Positions 1-8,470 of a DNA stretch of 14,607 bases are shown piece by piece. The notes below the pieces were generated by a model. That model was not told the origin of the DNA, did no database searches, and worked only from the letters and a program-made list of their open reading frames with translations. The DNA is taken from the NCBI GenBank assembly GCA_013152615.1, contig JAADGA010000251.1, positions 1 to 14,607 on the forward strand, in the 5' to 3' direction. Source of the stretch: Alphaproteobacteria bacterium. GTDB taxonomy: Bacteria > Pseudomonadota > Alphaproteobacteria > Sphingomonadales > Emcibacteraceae. How positions within the stretch are numbered: position 1 is the first letter of the stretch; every line of letters starts with the position of its first letter. Position numbers and translations under genes: made by a program.

Positions 1-1
1 A

Positions 2-349
2 AGCTTCACCAACCCTGAAAAAGGCCGGGGATTGTGGCAGGCAACAACCAAAGACAGCGATGACTTTATCGGCTGGTTCATGTTGAAATCCCTGGCGGAG
101 CAGCCGGATGAGATCGAAATAGGCTGGCGGCTTAAGAAGAAATTCTGGGGACAGGGCTATGCCACCGAAGGGGCAACCATGTTATATGATTTTGCCCGGA
201 AACAGCCGGGGGTTAAAAAGATATTCGCCACCGCGCTCCCCGAAAATATCGCGTCCCATAAAATCATGACCAAAATCGGTATGAAATATATTAAAACCGC
301 CCGTCATCATGACCCGGCCTTTCCAGAGATCGTGGTCTATTATCAATAA
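2..349 (+). CDS. GNAT-family N-acetyltransferase, 5'-truncated by window edge
   Basis: This is the C-terminal part of a RimJ/RimL-type GNAT acetyltransferase, which transfers an acetyl group from acetyl-CoA to an amine. The frame is open from base 2, and the residues before the TTG at 32 (SFTNPEKGRG) read as normal protein, so the true start lies upstream. The visible core has an IGWRL strand followed by the acetyl-CoA pyrophosphate-binding loop FWGQGYATEG, then a C-terminal ALPENIASHKIMTKIGM segment typical of the last helix and strand of the fold. The substrate cannot be told; RimJ/RimL-like proteins of this type may act on protein N-termini, small amines or antibiotics. The gene ends 37 bp before the amidase gene and is probably co-transcribed with it. 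Confidence 0.85.
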   Translation, partial: SFTNPEKGRGLWQATTKDSDDFIGWFMLKSLAEQPDEIEIGWRLKKKFWGQGYATEGATMLYDFARKQPGVKKIFATALPENIASHKIMTKIGMKYIKTARHHDPAFPEIVVYYQ

Positions 350-386
350 AAATAATAGGGTAATATCCACAAATCAGGAGAGAATA

Positions 387-1094
387 ATGATTATCCAATA
401 TCCGTCACCGACACATGGTGTCCGCCGCCTGCCGGTGGATATGCTGCTGCTGCATTACACCGGGATGCAGACCGGGCCGGCGGCGCTCAGCCGGTTATGC
501 GATCCGGCATCAAAAGTCAGTGCCCATTATCTGGTTGAGGAAGACGGACGGATATTCCAGCTGGTCGACGAACACCGCCGGGCGCATCATGCGGGTGCGG
601 GCTACTGGCGCGGCGAGCAGGATACCAACAGCCGTTCCATCGGTATCGAGATTGTCAATCCGGGCCACGAATGGGGCTATCGCCGCTTTCCCGGGGCCCA
701 GATCAGGGCGGTGATAACTCTGGCGCAGGCAATCATGTCCCGCCATGATATATCCCTTGTCCTTGGTCATTCGGATATTGCCCCGGATCGCAAAACTGAC
801 CCCGGCGAATTATTCCCGTGGGACCTTCTGGCCGAAAACGGTATCGGGATCAGGCCGCCGGTCATTGCCGTCGCCGGGCGGCTGCTGATCTGTGAAAACG
901 CCACCGGCGAAGCGGTGATGACCGCGCAGGATTTGTTGGCACGGATCGGCTATGACAGCCAGCAGACCGGATGCTGGGACCGCAACAGCATGATCAACAT
1001 GACCGCCTTTCAACGGCATTTCTATCCCCGACGGCTGGACGGGCTGGTGGACGAGGGCGGCTGGTGCGCCCTCGAAAAAGTGGCTGCCATATAA
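387..1094 (+). CDS. N-acetylmuramoyl-L-alanine amidase, AmpD/AmiD-like with C-terminal peptidoglycan-binding domain
   Basis: The product (235 aa) is a zinc amidase_2-family enzyme that cuts the bond between N-acetylmuramic acid and L-alanine. Zinc ligands expected for the family are visible as H23 (LLLHYTG), H128 (GHSD) and D138, with the catalytic K136 in the motif SDIAPDRKTDPG and a further conserved E88 in IGIEI. Residues about 170-235 (TAQDLLARIGY to the end) look like a PG_binding_1 domain with a short helical bundle. No signal peptide is present, so a cytoplasmic role in muropeptide recycling is likely, although the domain layout resembles the lipoprotein AmiD. The start is ATG 387, because AGGAGAG at 376-382 sits 4 nt upstream; the in-frame ATG at 309 lies inside the preceding gene. 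The precise subfamily (AmpD or AmiD) is uncertain. Confidence 0.9.
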   Translation: MIIQYPSPTHGVRRLPVDMLLLHYTGMQTGPAALSRLCDPASKVSAHYLVEEDGRIFQLVDEHRRAHHAGAGYWRGEQDTNSRSIGIEIVNPGHEWGYRRFPGAQIRAVITLAQAIMSRHDISLVLGHSDIAPDRKTDPGELFPWDLLAENGIGIRPPVIAVAGRLLICENATGEAVMTAQDLLARIGYDSQQTGCWDRNSMINMTAFQRHFYPRRLDGLVDEGGWCALEKVAAI

Positions 1095-1170
1095 AGAACC
1101 CGCGTAAACGCAACGGCAAAAGGCTCCGGAATTACCGCCTGATCAACATGGGCACCCTCGGCTCAAGGTC

Positions 1171-2871
1171 CTAATGACGCCGGGCTTTGGTAATGCCGAT
1201 TCCGGTTTCGGAGCGAACATATTGCGCCTCGAACAAGGCCCGTTCCCGGTCCGCACGCGGGCTCTTGTCGAGCACGGAAAAAAGCCAGATGGTGATGAAC
1301 GCCAGCGGCATCGAATAGAATGTCGGATAGACATCCGGAAAGACCGGTTTGGCATAGCCAAGCACTGCCGTCCATACCCCAGGCCCCAGAATAATCAGCC
1401 CTATTGACAGAACCAGACCGACAATAGCCCCGGCAACCGCCCCCCGTGTCGTCATTCCCGGCCAGTAGAGCGACATGATCAAAATAGGGAAATTGACACT
1501 GGCCGCAATCGCCAGCGCCAGCGAGGCAATGAAGGCAACATTCTGATTCTCGAACGCAATCCCGAGGCCCACCGAAACCGCCCCGATGGCAAAAGTTGCC
1601 CAGCGCGACACCCTGATCTCATCACGGTTGGTGACCGGCCCGCTTTTGAAGGTTTCCGTATAAAGATCATGTTCAATGGTTGCCGCCCCCGACAGGGTGA
1701 GACCGGCGACCACCGCCAGAATGGTGGCAAAGGCGACCGCCGACATAAAGCCAAGCATCAGATCACCCCCGACATACTGGGTCAGATGCAACGCCACCAT
1801 ATTGCCACCGCCGAGGATCTTGCCCGCCGCATCATAATAATCCGCATTGCCCATAACAAAGACGATCGCGCCGTAGCCGATAATAATAATCAGCAGGTAA
1901 AAATATCCCATCAGGCTGGTGGCGACAAAAACCGACTGGCGGGCATCTTTTGCATCCTTGACGGTAAAAAACCGCATCAGGATATGGGGCAGCCCCATGA
2001 TGCCGAACATCATAGTCAGCGCAATGGAAATAATTGCGGTCGGGCTTTTCAGCCACAGGCCCGGCCCCAGTATGGCATTGCCCGCAGGATGAATCCGGGC
2101 GGCACTGGCGAACAGCTCCTCAAGGCTGAAATGAACATTTTTCATCACCATGAAAGCAATGAATGTGCCGCCAATCAACAGCAGAATCGCCTTGATCAAC
2201 TGTACCCATGTGGTCGCCAGCATACCACCAAAGCTGACGTAACAGATCATCAGAAAACTGACGAGGATCACCGCATAATCATAATTCAGGCCGAATAACA
2301 GCTCGACCAGCTTGCCCGCCCCGACCATCTGGGCGATCAGATAAAAAATTATCACCGATAATGAGCCAATGGCGGCAATGATGCGGACCGGTTTTTTCTC
2401 CAGCCGGTAAGACACCACATCGATAAAAGTATAGCTGCCGAGATTACGTAATTTCTCCGCCATCATAAACAGGATTACCGGCCACGCCGCCATCACCCCG
2501 ACCGCAAGAATAAGGGCGTCAAAGCCAAAGCCGTAAATTGCGCCGGTAATGCCAAGGAATGTCGCCGCCGACATAAAATCTCCGGCAATGGCGGTGCCAT
2601 TCTGCCACGGTTTTATCCCGCCGCCCGCCGCATAGAAATCATCCCGGGTTTTGGTTTTGCGCGCCGCCCACCACGTAATCCCGAGCGTCGCGGCCACAAA
2701 GATAAAAAACATGCTGATAGCCGCCATATCAAGCGGCTGTTTTCCGACGACCTGCGGGCCGGAACTGTCGGCGGCAACCACCGTCAGCGGGAAAAAAGAC
2801 AGGAGAAAATATACCGGCAGTAAAATCCTGGAAATTGTTTTTTCCACGGTCCGGCTTATGAAATTACTCAT
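1171..2871 (-). CDS. actP: Cation/acetate symporter ActP
   Basis: The product (566 aa, E. coli ActP 549 aa) is a sodium:solute symporter family permease that takes up acetate and related short monocarboxylates across the inner membrane. The N-terminus is a hydrophobic signal-like segment (about 15-34, ending VVAADS), and around thirteen hydrophobic segments follow. Stretches very like E. coli ActP include GDFMSAATFLGI, the YLIAQMVGAGKLVELLFGLNY region and SFGGMLATTWVQLIKA. The C-terminus is basic (ITKARRH). Its start codon overlaps the end of the yjcH gene by 8 bp (ATGAGTAA), which points to translational coupling; AAGGA lies about 9 nt upstream inside yjcH. No acetyl-CoA synthetase gene is in view. 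The end of the gene faces the amidase gene across 76 bp in which I see no clear terminator or RNA. Confidence 0.93.
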   Translation of the reverse strand: MSNFISRTVEKTISRILLPVYFLLSFFPLTVVAADSSGPQVVGKQPLDMAAISMFFIFVAATLGITWWAARKTKTRDDFYAAGGGIKPWQNGTAIAGDFMSAATFLGITGAIYGFGFDALILAVGVMAAWPVILFMMAEKLRNLGSYTFIDVVSYRLEKKPVRIIAAIGSLSVIIFYLIAQMVGAGKLVELLFGLNYDYAVILVSFLMICYVSFGGMLATTWVQLIKAILLLIGGTFIAFMVMKNVHFSLEELFASAARIHPAGNAILGPGLWLKSPTAIISIALTMMFGIMGLPHILMRFFTVKDAKDARQSVFVATSLMGYFYLLIIIIGYGAIVFVMGNADYYDAAGKILGGGNMVALHLTQYVGGDLMLGFMSAVAFATILAVVAGLTLSGAATIEHDLYTETFKSGPVTNRDEIRVSRWATFAIGAVSVGLGIAFENQNVAFIASLALAIAASVNFPILIMSLYWPGMTTRGAVAGAIVGLVLSIGLIILGPGVWTAVLGYAKPVFPDVYPTFYSMPLAFITIWLFSVLDKSPRADRERALFEAQYVRSETGIGITKARRH

Positions 2872-3172
2872 ACCCCAATTCCTTCAGCAATTCCTGTTTC
2901 AGCACATCAAAATGCCGGTCCATCCACCAGATATACAGCCCCGAAGAAATCATCCCGGTCACAATCACCACGATGGCGCTTAAAATGCCGTAAGTCATAC
3001 TGCCACCATCTTCAAGCGGGCGCGACATAAAGGCCGGGGCAAAAGCCATTCCCGCCACATACAGGCCGTAGCCAAGGGTGATAACCACACTGAACAGCAG
3101 ACTGACCCGGCCGCGGGTACGAACCAGCCGTTTGAATTTGGGATGGGCAAAACATCTTTCCGTCTGTTCCAT
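2864..3172 (-). CDS. yjcH: DUF485 membrane protein YjcH
   Basis: This small inner-membrane protein (102 aa) belongs to the DUF485 family, which is usually encoded directly before actP. It has a polar N-terminus (FAHPKFKRLVRTRG, a common family motif), then two hydrophobic segments at about residues 23-45 and 62-82, and a C-terminal charged helix. I chose ATG 3172 rather than the upstream in-frame ATG at 3208, because AGGA (complement of 3180-3183) lies 7 nt before it and family members begin close to this point. The function is not established; association with the ActP permease is inferred from conserved neighbourhood. Its stop overlaps the actP start, so the two are one transcription unit. 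Confidence 0.9.
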   Translation of the reverse strand: MEQTERCFAHPKFKRLVRTRGRVSLLFSVVITLGYGLYVAGMAFAPAFMSRPLEDGGSMTYGILSAIVVIVTGMISSGLYIWWMDRHFDVLKQELLKELGYE

Positions 3173-3179
3173 ATTATCG

Positions 3180-3183
3180 TCCT
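3180..3183 (-). promoter_or_regulatory. Ribosome binding site deciding the yjcH start
   Basis: AGGA on the minus strand, 7 nt before the ATG at 3172. No comparable site precedes the in-frame ATG at 3208, so the shorter 102-residue product is preferred. Confidence 0.6.
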
Positions 3184-3213
3184 GATATTTGGTTTGCACA
3201 GATCTCAACCGTC

Positions 3214-3267
3214 AAAAAGGCCCGGCTGCCAAAGTAACATCACTTAATGCACTCATTCAACCGGGCC
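3214..3267 (-). terminator. Probable rho-independent terminator after the receptor operon
   Basis: Read on the minus strand, GGCCCGG (complement of 3261-3267) pairs perfectly with CCGGGCC (complement of 3219-3225) and is followed at once by a run of five T (3214-3218). The loop is long, 35 nt, and holds a small internal hairpin option (AATG/CATT). It lies 26 nt after the stop of the second receptor gene and before yjcH, so it would separate the receptor operon from yjcH-actP. The T run continues into TTGACG, a possible -35 for yjcH, but I see no convincing -10. Confidence 0.6.
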
Positions 3268-3293
3268 CCGTTTATCGGCTATTTTTCCGCACC

Positions 3294-5612
3294 CTAATAA
3301 GTATAGGTGCCGGTAAGACCAACGGTTCTGGGCGCCCCGAACAGGGCAAAGGCGATCCGGCTGCCACGCTGGCTAAAGACATGGGTTCGGTATTCCTCGT
3401 TGGTGATGTTTTTGATCCATGCCGCCAGTTGCCACTTGCCGTCCGGGCTGTTCCACGCAACCTGACCATCCAGCAGGGTATAGGCCGGAATGGTCGCCAG
3501 ATTGTTATTATTCGGATCATAATAACTCAGAGACTGGTAACGATAATTGATCTTGGCAAACATCGAACTGCCGTCTTCCAGCGCGATAGTATATTTACCA
3601 TAGGCACTCGCACTGTATTTCGGCGCCTGACGCAGGGTATTGCCGGTGAAATCGCCGGTACCATTAATGCTTGGCGTTCCGGTAAAGCTGACATATTTTG
3701 CATCAAGATAGGCAAAGCTGCCGCCGACTTCAAAATTATCCGTCGGCAGAATAGTATATTCAACTTCGATACCCTTGATATGGGCGACCCCGGCATTTTC
3801 GGTAATAAACTGGCCAAATCCGGTATTTTCCGGCTGGAAGAAGCGGGTGACCTGAAGATTTTTATAATTGGTATAGAAGCTGGCAATATTAAGCCGCACC
3901 CGGTTATCCCAGAATTGGGATTTCAAGCCGATTTCGAAATTTGTCGCTTTTTCCTGATTAAAGGGCGTTGTCGCCCGCTGCGCCGTCTACGCAGACCCGG
4001 TATAGCCGCCACTTTTAAAGCCGGTGGAGACACTGCCGTAAACCATCACTTCATCGGCAACCTGATAATTGGCAACAAAGCGCCATGAAACATTGCTCCA
4101 GCGATCATTGGCAGCAACCTGGGCAAAAGGCTTGATCAACAGACCAAAACCACTTTTAACAATGCCCTGCGCCGTCATGTTTTTCTTCTCGGTTGACCAG
4201 CGCGCCCCGGCATGAATGGTCAGCTTATCCGTGACTTCATATGAGCCGTCGGCATAAGCGGCAAAGCTGTCCGAACGGTTGCTCTGAACCGAAGCCATAT
4301 CACTCGGCTGATTGATTCCACCGATATTCAGGCCGATAGACGGAAAGAAAAAGGTCTCGGTCCGGTTGGTTTCCTCATGACTGTAAAAAAGCCCGGCAAC
4401 CCAGTTTAACGCTGTATCCGAATTTGAGGTAAAGCGGGTTTCCTGGGTATATTGCTTGTCCCGCTGGATCGCGCCGTCCGCAACGTCAAAGGCAAAGCCA
4501 TTTGAGGCCGCTGCGGTAAAGGCCGGACCCGGCCCCCCGGGGGCGTTCAAGGCGACAAAGACTTTTGATGGCGGCAGGCCTTCTGAATCTTCCAGCCAGT
4601 CAAAATAACTTTTCCGATAGGCCGAAATAGAGGTGATTTTACCCCAGGGCTGATCCCAGTTTATGATCAGCGAATAGCCCTGAACCGTCCGCCGGGTAAA
4701 GCCCTTGACATCATTCAATGAATTAAAGGGTGAGCCGGCACCACCGAGGGCTTTGTTGACCGCCATTGGATCGGAGGCACAGCCACAGTCATGGAGCGGT
4801 CCGCGGCTGCCAACCGGTTCACGATTGCTGCCGCCAATATGGTCATCGGCACCATCCGCCGTGAGCATTATCTCAAGACTGTCGCTCGGGGTCCAGCGCA
4901 GGGTCCCGCGATAGGAAAAGGTATTGCCGTCATCAATTTTCTTGCCGAAAAGCTTGGACCCCTTCAGGACGTTGGTGATATAGCCATCATATTTACGGCG
5001 GCTGAAGGTTACCTTGCCAAACAGGTTTTTGGCAATCTGGCCACTGAGCATGCCCGCGGTATCGAAACGGCCATAATTACCCACCGTCTGACGGAAACGG
5101 ACTTTGGTGTCTTCATCCGGCTTTATCGTGACAAAATTAATTGATCCACCAATAGCATTCTTGCCGGACAAGGTCCCTTGAGGACCACGCAGCACTTCGA
5201 CCCGCTTCAGGTCGAAAAGGTCAAACACCTGTGCTGTTCTGGCGGCGATGTAAACCCCGTCGACGCTGACAACCACGCTGTCACTGGCGCTGGCGCCGTC
5301 TTCCTTGGTGCCGATGCCGCGAATGGCAATTTCAGGCTGGCCCGGACTGAAGGCGGCAAAAACCATCCCCGGGGTCCGGTTGCCGACATCCTGTAGATTG
5401 GAAATATTATCTTCGCGCAGGGTAGCGCCGCCAATGGCGGTAATGGCCAGCGGGGTCTCCTGAAGATTTTCAGATCTTTTCTGGGCGGTAACAATGATTT
5501 CTTCAATAGCCATTTTGGCGCCATTGTCTTTTTTGGCTTCCTTGGCGAAAAGCGGGGTTGAGATCATCCCAATGGCTAAAAGGGAAGTCGTCGCATAATA
5601 TAATGCCTTCAC
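3294..5612 (-). pseudogene. TonB-dependent outer-membrane receptor interrupted by one in-frame amber codon
   Basis: This is a TonB-dependent receptor with signal peptide (1-23, ending PLFA), a TonB box-like EEIIVTA near residues 37-43, a plug domain with LRGPQGTLSGKNAIGG, and a beta-barrel. The reading frame begins at GTG 5612, preceded by AGGAGA 5 nt upstream, and stops after 541 codons at TAG (complement of 3987-3989). It then stays open in the same frame for another 230 codons, ending TGTYTY, a normal outer-membrane C-terminal signature. Counting the stop as one residue, the stretch from GS to the xxEIG motif is exactly as long (24 positions) as in the neighbouring receptor, so nothing but one codon is disturbed. 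The full product would be 772 residues. Without readthrough the product lacks the last third of the barrel and would be inactive. It lacks an STN domain, so it would transport but not signal. Its paralogue is the neighbouring transducer. The substrate is unknown. Confidence 0.85.
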
Positions 5613-5617
5613 AGTCG

Positions 5618-5623
5618 TCTCCT
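5618..5623 (-). promoter_or_regulatory. Ribosome binding site supporting a GTG start
   Basis: AGGAGA on the minus strand, 5 nt before GTG 5612. It supports a non-ATG start that also gives a good signal peptide; the next in-frame Met is at codon 16, inside that peptide. Confidence 0.7.
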
Positions 5624-5649
5624 GTTCTATATTTTGATTAATATCTAAG

Positions 5650-5688
5650 TGTTTTTATCTGCTGTTTTTATCTGCTGTTTTTATCTGT
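5650..5688. repeat. Three 13-bp tandem direct repeats upstream of the second receptor gene
   Basis: Three head-to-tail copies of TGTTTTTATCTGC on the plus strand (5650-5662, 5663-5675, 5676-5688; the last differs only in its final base). On the transcribed minus strand the unit is GCAGATAAAAACA. The array lies 38-76 nt upstream of the GTG start, where promoter or regulator-binding sequences are expected. It may be an operator array, an A-tract element or a slippage-prone spacer; the sequence alone does not decide. Confidence 0.85.
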
Positions 5689-5769
5689 GGCCCTACCCTA
5701 TTTTCAGAGCCGCAATACCCTATTCAACGACGGGCTGGAAAAACCCCTCAGTTTTTTTAATATTTTATT

Positions 5770-5787
5770 AATATTTCATGAAATATT
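5770..5787. repeat. Perfect 18-bp palindrome in the gap between the two receptor genes
   Basis: AATATTTCATGAAATATT reads identically on both strands. It lies 20 nt beyond the stop of the transducer gene in an A/T-rich stretch of the 194-bp gap. It lacks a GC-rich stem and is not a standard terminator. It could be a protein-binding site or a minor RNA-processing hairpin, or chance in an A/T-rich background. Confidence 0.6.
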
Positions 5788-5820
5788 CAGAAATTGCCAA
5801 AAATATTCAGAAATTAAATG
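5781..5820. repeat. 20-bp tandem duplication at the end of the transducer gene
   Basis: AAATATTCAGAAATT occurs at 5781-5795 and again at 5801-5815, a 15-bp exact match at a period of 20 bp. The second copy contains the last codons and TGA stop of the transducer gene; the first copy carries the same sequence for Asn-Phe-stop just downstream. It looks like a small duplication of the gene's 3' end. Confidence 0.75.
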
Positions 5821-8368
5821 TCATCGTCAGGCCATAGGTCCGGGGCGTGCCAAACAGCGCATAATCATTGCCGCCAAGCACATAAAGATGAGTGATATAT
5901 TCCCGGTCGAGCAGATTCTTGGCCCACAGGGTAGCTTCCCAGTGATTATCCGCAGAGGTATAGGCGATCGAACTATCCACCAGATCAAACGCCGGCTGGA
6001 TGGTTATACTGTTGTCCGGCTCACGGAAACTTTTGCCCTGATAGCGGTAATCAAGCCGGAATCTGAACCGGCCATCACGGAAAGGATGCTCATAACGGAG
6101 GGCAAGATAGAGCGAATTGCGCGGTGCCTGACGCAGGGTATTGCCGGTAAAATCCCGTCCGGCCAAATCATGGAATTTATTATAGGTGGCCCTCAAATAA
6201 GCATAAGAGCCAAAAAATTCCAGCCCGCTTGACGGTTTAAGGGCAAATTCTATTTCCACCCCGCGCAACTTTGCCGACGCCGCGTTGCTGGTCTGAAAGA
6301 CACCAAAATTGCCCTCGGTCTTGAATTGCACCACCTGCAGATCGCGGTAATCGGAATAAAACCCCACCAGATTGAGGCGGAAACGATTATTAAGCCACTG
6401 GGATTTATAACCGATCTCATAATTCCATACCGTTTCCGGGCCAATGGTCCGCCGCGCCAGTTCACGGGTCGCCGGCGAGCCCTGAAAGCCGCCGCTCTTA
6501 TAACCCCGTGATATGCTGGCATACCACATGATACTCTCTGTCTGCTGCCACGACAGGATAAAGTCAGGGGAAAAATCCGTCCAGTCACCCTCATTGGTCA
6601 TGGTGAAATTTTCCAGCAAAATAAATTGATCGCCATTGAGGATATTCTGCTGATCCAGCTTTTTATGTTCATAGGTCAACCGGCCACCAACAGTAAATTT
6701 CAGCTGTGCCGACAGGCCGTATGTCGCCTGGCCAAAGGCGGCAAAACTGTTGGTTCTGTTATCCTGATCCGTGGTCGCCTTGCCTTTGGGAAAGATAAAA
6801 CTTTCAATACGGTGGGTATGCTCAAACAGATAATACAGCCCCATCACATAGGTCAGCCGGGTATTGCCAGGGGAAATCCAGCGAAACTCCTGAGAAAACT
6901 GTGAATGACGCTCCCGGACGTGGGAATCAACCTTCTGGTCGGTTAGCGACGACGGCAGGCCGGTGGAATCCTCAAGCCAATCAAATTTTGTCTTGCGATA
7001 GGCGGTGATCGACAACAGGCGACCATAATTGCCCTCCCGGCTGATCCGGCTGCTTAAGCCCCATATGGTGCGATGGGTAAAACCGCGGTCACTGTTGATC
7101 GCCAGACGGGCGCTGCCGCCGAGATTTTTGAATATTGTCGTCGGCAGGGCCGTTTTGCCGTTGGGCAACCCGTCCGGACCGAGCAGCCGCACCGGCACCC
7201 GGCTTGCCACCGGAATCCGCCCGGTACTGCCCAGATTATCCCGGTTATAATCGCCGTCCAGCTCTATTTGCAGCCGCTCACTGAGGATAAAGCGCAGCTT
7301 GCCGCGGCCGGACCAGGTATTCTGGTTATTCTGTTTAACCCCGGGCAGAAACAGGCTCCTCTGCCAGCCATCACGTTTGCGCGACTGAAACGCCAGCCGA
7401 CCCAGAATTTTATCCGCCACCAGCGGGCCGCTGAGGATGGCGCGGGTATCAATGCGGTTATAATTGCCAAGGGTTACTTCCGCCACCCCCACCAGATGAT
7501 CGGTCGGCGGATTGCTGGTAATATTGATCGCGCCGCCAATGGCATTCTTGCCATATAATGTTCCCTGCGGCCCCCGAATGATCTCAATTCGTTCAAGATC
7601 AAAATAATTCAGATTGATCGCGGTGATGCGGCCAACATAAACATCATCAATGAACATAACGATAGAATTATCCAGCGCCGCGCCGTCATCATTTGACCCA
7701 ATGCCGCGAACGTGAATGGTCGGCTGGCCAAGGCTGAAATTTTCCACGGTAAGGCCCGGCACCCGGGTGCCGACATCCTGTAGATTATAAATGCGGTCTT
7801 CCCTGATCAGGGTCGGATTTAACACCGATACCGCCACCGGCACCTTCTGCATATTGCTGCGCCGACGCAGTGCGGTGACCACCACTTCATCAATGGTTGC
7901 CCGCGGGGCGTTGTTGTTATCCGGGGGTCGGGTAACGGTTTTATTTTTCCGGGTGATTTTCCCGTTATTCTGCGGCTGATATAAATCCCGGGAAATCACG
8001 ATTGTTTTCCGATCAATATATTCAAAGCCGAGCCGACTGCCCGCAAGCAACCGGGTCAGGGCCTCATGCGGGGACATATGGCCCACGAGGGTTTTGGATA
8101 TTTTATCATCGGTGTCTTTTTCCCGTACCATCAGCGACAGATTGGCCTGGGCACCAAAATTCAGCAGCGCGGTCGACAAGGCCTGAGCGGGAATATCAAA
8201 ATCTTCTCCGACGGTACCAGACTGGCCATAGCCGGGCAGGCTCATCGCAATAATCAGGCCAAGGCTCACCAGCAGAACCCTGCCCGTGACCTTCCAGACA
8301 ATAAATTCTGAAAAATATCTCCGAGCCGTCTTGATTATAGGAAACCCTTCGACAATTTTTTGTCGCAT
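5807..8368 (-). CDS. TonB-dependent transducer (FecA-like receptor with STN signalling domain)
   Basis: The product (853 aa) is an outer-membrane receptor that both imports a ligand with TonB energy and signals to an anti-sigma factor. After a long basic N-region a hydrophobic signal core spans about 30-47. An STN domain follows at about 55-125 (FDIPAQALSTALLNFGAQAN, then the SPHEALTRLLAGSRLGFEY region), then a linker, a TonB box-like DEVVVTA near 160-166, a plug with IRGPQGTLYGKNAIGG, and a beta-barrel ending MTFNF, with the terminal Phe expected by the barrel assembly machinery. ATG 8368 has GGGAGG 11 nt upstream. The gene lies 94 bp after the fecR-like gene and is the expected third member of a FecIRA-type operon. 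The plug shares many motifs (NLQDVG, GPQGTL, KNAIGG) with the second receptor, so the two are paralogues. The ligand is unknown; receptors of this subgroup are not confined to iron. Confidence 0.93.
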   Translation of the reverse strand: MRQKIVEGFPIIKTARRYFSEFIVWKVTGRVLLVSLGLIIAMSLPGYGQSGTVGEDFDIPAQALSTALLNFGAQANLSLMVREKDTDDKISKTLVGHMSPHEALTRLLAGSRLGFEYIDRKTIVISRDLYQPQNNGKITRKNKTVTRPPDNNNAPRATIDEVVVTALRRRSNMQKVPVAVSVLNPTLIREDRIYNLQDVGTRVPGLTVENFSLGQPTIHVRGIGSNDDGAALDNSIVMFIDDVYVGRITAINLNYFDLERIEIIRGPQGTLYGKNAIGGAINITSNPPTDHLVGVAEVTLGNYNRIDTRAILSGPLVADKILGRLAFQSRKRDGWQRSLFLPGVKQNNQNTWSGRGKLRFILSERLQIELDGDYNRDNLGSTGRIPVASRVPVRLLGPDGLPNGKTALPTTIFKNLGGSARLAINSDRGFTHRTIWGLSSRISREGNYGRLLSITAYRKTKFDWLEDSTGLPSSLTDQKVDSHVRERHSQFSQEFRWISPGNTRLTYVMGLYYLFEHTHRIESFIFPKGKATTDQDNRTNSFAAFGQATYGLSAQLKFTVGGRLTYEHKKLDQQNILNGDQFILLENFTMTNEGDWTDFSPDFILSWQQTESIMWYASISRGYKSGGFQGSPATRELARRTIGPETVWNYEIGYKSQWLNNRFRLNLVGFYSDYRDLQVVQFKTEGNFGVFQTSNAASAKLRGVEIEFALKPSSGLEFFGSYAYLRATYNKFHDLAGRDFTGNTLRQAPRNSLYLALRYEHPFRDGRFRFRLDYRYQGKSFREPDNSITIQPAFDLVDSSIAYTSADNHWEATLWAKNLLDREYITHLYVLGGNDYALFGTPRTYGLTMTFNF

Positions 8369-8446
8369 TTCCTGAACAACCTCCCAAAAGATCGATTTCT
8401 GTCATTACCACTACCGAAAGATATTATCCGGTAACAGCCGCCGATT

Positions 8447-8470
8447 ATTATTATTTATATTATTATTTAT
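8447..8470. repeat. Two 12-bp tandem repeats spanning the fecR-like stop codon
   Basis: ATTATTATTTAT is repeated exactly at 8447-8458 and 8459-8470 inside an A/T-only run of about 29 bp. The downstream copy (plus-strand order) contains the stop codon of the fecR-like gene. It is probably simple-sequence expansion; it may also ease DNA melting between this gene and the transducer gene. Confidence 0.6.

Noticed and set aside
1095..1170. Possible small RNA or terminator between the amidase and actP genes
   Set aside because: I found no stable GC-rich hairpin followed by T, no tRNA cloverleaf, and no start or ribosome site in these 76 bases.
1669..2298. 209-codon plus-strand frame opposite actP
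   Set aside because: It is rich in His, Gln, Asn and Arg with no domain and no start signal, and the minus strand is clearly ActP.
3294..3926. Treating the C-terminal receptor fragment as a separate gene starting at TTG
   Set aside because: The codons upstream to the amber stop continue the same protein in frame, and there is no signal peptide, plug or ribosome binding site. It is the second part of one interrupted gene.
3189..4088. 299-codon plus-strand frame opposite the broken receptor
   Set aside because: It lies antisense to well-conserved barrel sequence and to the terminator and yjcH start; it has no domain or ribosome binding site.
5694..5725. TACCCTATT direct repeat (5694 and 5716) as an ECF promoter element
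   Set aside because: The nine-base motif also appears near 354 and, with one change, near 8468, in unrelated contexts and orientations; no consistent spacing to a start codon.
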